NCBI GenBank assembly: GCA_900471515.1
Contig: UCFC01000012.1
Span: 1 to 61,744, forward strand
Direction of reading: 5' to 3'
DNA length: 61,744 bases
From: Hyphomicrobiales bacterium
GTDB taxonomy: Bacteria > Pseudomonadota > Alphaproteobacteria > Rhizobiales > Rhizobiaceae
The notes under the pieces: model-generated
The model's database searches: none
Seen by the model: the letters and a program-made list of their open reading frames with translations, nothing else
Told to the model about the DNA's origin: nothing
Program-made: the position numbers and the translations under genes
Part shown: one piece after another, positions 61,640 to 61,744 of the stretch
How the letters are laid out: every line of letters starts with the position of its first letter
Position numbering within the stretch: position 1 is the first letter of the stretch

Positions 61640-61744
61640 TTACCGTCCGCCGAGCCTGGCGGCCTTCGTCTGTGCCTCGAGCGAGAGGCGGCAGACCTCA
61701 TAGACATGGTTCTGCGTCATTGCCGTTTCGGAGCGGTCGCGCAC
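61640..61744 (-). CDS. C-terminal fragment of an unidentified gene
   Basis: The last 34 codons of a minus-strand gene cut by the window edge, ending LEAQTKAARLGGR before TAA at 61640-61642. The next gene starts 12 bases later with its ribosome-binding site directly after this stop, so both are in one operon. The fragment looks like the helical C-terminus of an oxidoreductase, perhaps Gfo/Idh, but this is only a guess. Confidence 0.5.
   Translation of the reverse strand: MRDRSETAMTQNHVYEVCRLSLEAQTKAARLGGR

Noticed and set aside
1..61744. Possibility that the window is circular, joining the Gfo/Idh start at 59 to the gene end at 61640
   Set aside because: Joining the two fragments would give a protein of only about 54 residues, far too short for the family, so they are two different genes at the window edges.
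1..61744. tRNA, rRNA, CRISPR arrays, insertion sequences, prophage genes
   Set aside because: None was seen on either strand: no transposase or integrase-like frames, no regular short repeats and no cloverleaf-type sequence noticed by eye.

Overview
The window looks like alphaproteobacterial DNA of the Rhizobiaceae, most likely Rhizobium or a close relative. The DNA is GC-rich with strong third-position GC. It is dense in carbohydrate ABC importers, ROK, RpiR, GntR and FadR regulators and Gfo/Idh dehydrogenases. It also carries methylmalonyl-CoA mutase and a panBC pair, genes I recall on secondary replicons in this family. No rRNA, tRNA, phage, IS or CRISPR was seen, and there is no replication or partition gene. 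A chromid or plasmid, or an accessory chromosomal region, is an inference from this content.

Layout. 1-3.7 kb: the start of a Gfo/Idh gene, an FAH-family enzyme and scpA. 3.8-12.9 kb: a sulfur-scavenging island with a sulfonate-type ABC importer, an NtaA/DmoA-type FMN monooxygenase, metQNI, an msuE-like FMN reductase and an Fsr-type exporter; a similar AT-rich box lies upstream of three of its transcription units. 13.3-23.3 kb: a glycan locus with an ABC importer in two pieces, a ROK repressor, a ROK kinase, a predicted (alpha/alpha)6 glycosidase and a GH28-like beta-helix protein that is frameshifted in this sequence. Four near-identical 19-bp palindromes sit at its promoters and are probably the ROK operators. 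23.4-27.9 kb: panB, panC, a transglutaminase-like cysteine peptidase, a CorA-type transporter and a small hypothetical gene.

28-42.3 kb: an amino-sugar or amino-acid-conjugate locus. It has a Gfo/Idh enzyme, a complete ABC importer, a D-threonine aldolase/DSD1-like PLP enzyme, an MlrC (M81) peptidase, an NTF2-like protein, RidA, an RpiR regulator, an SDR, a cytoplasmic GH20 hexosaminidase and an MFS transporter. 42.3-48 kb: a GntR/UTRA regulator diverges from a second complete sugar ABC operon plus a GNAT gene; a perfect NagR/DasR-like palindrome lies between the -35 and -10 of the ABC promoter. 48-53.3 kb: a lone flgD, two orphan TetR-type palindromes, two sensor kinases and a small hypothetical gene. 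53.4-58.8 kb: a heme operon (hutW, hutX, a ChuY-like reductase, a small Cys-containing protein and a TonB-dependent receptor) behind a RirA-type TGA-N9-TCA box. 58.9-61.7 kb: a GCG_CRPN-type secreted peptide, a VOC protein, a FadR-type regulator, a Gfo/Idh dehydrogenase and the end of a further gene.

The best candidates for undescribed biology are the 28-41 kb MlrC/DSD1/RidA/GH20 locus and the 13-23 kb ROK-controlled glycan locus.
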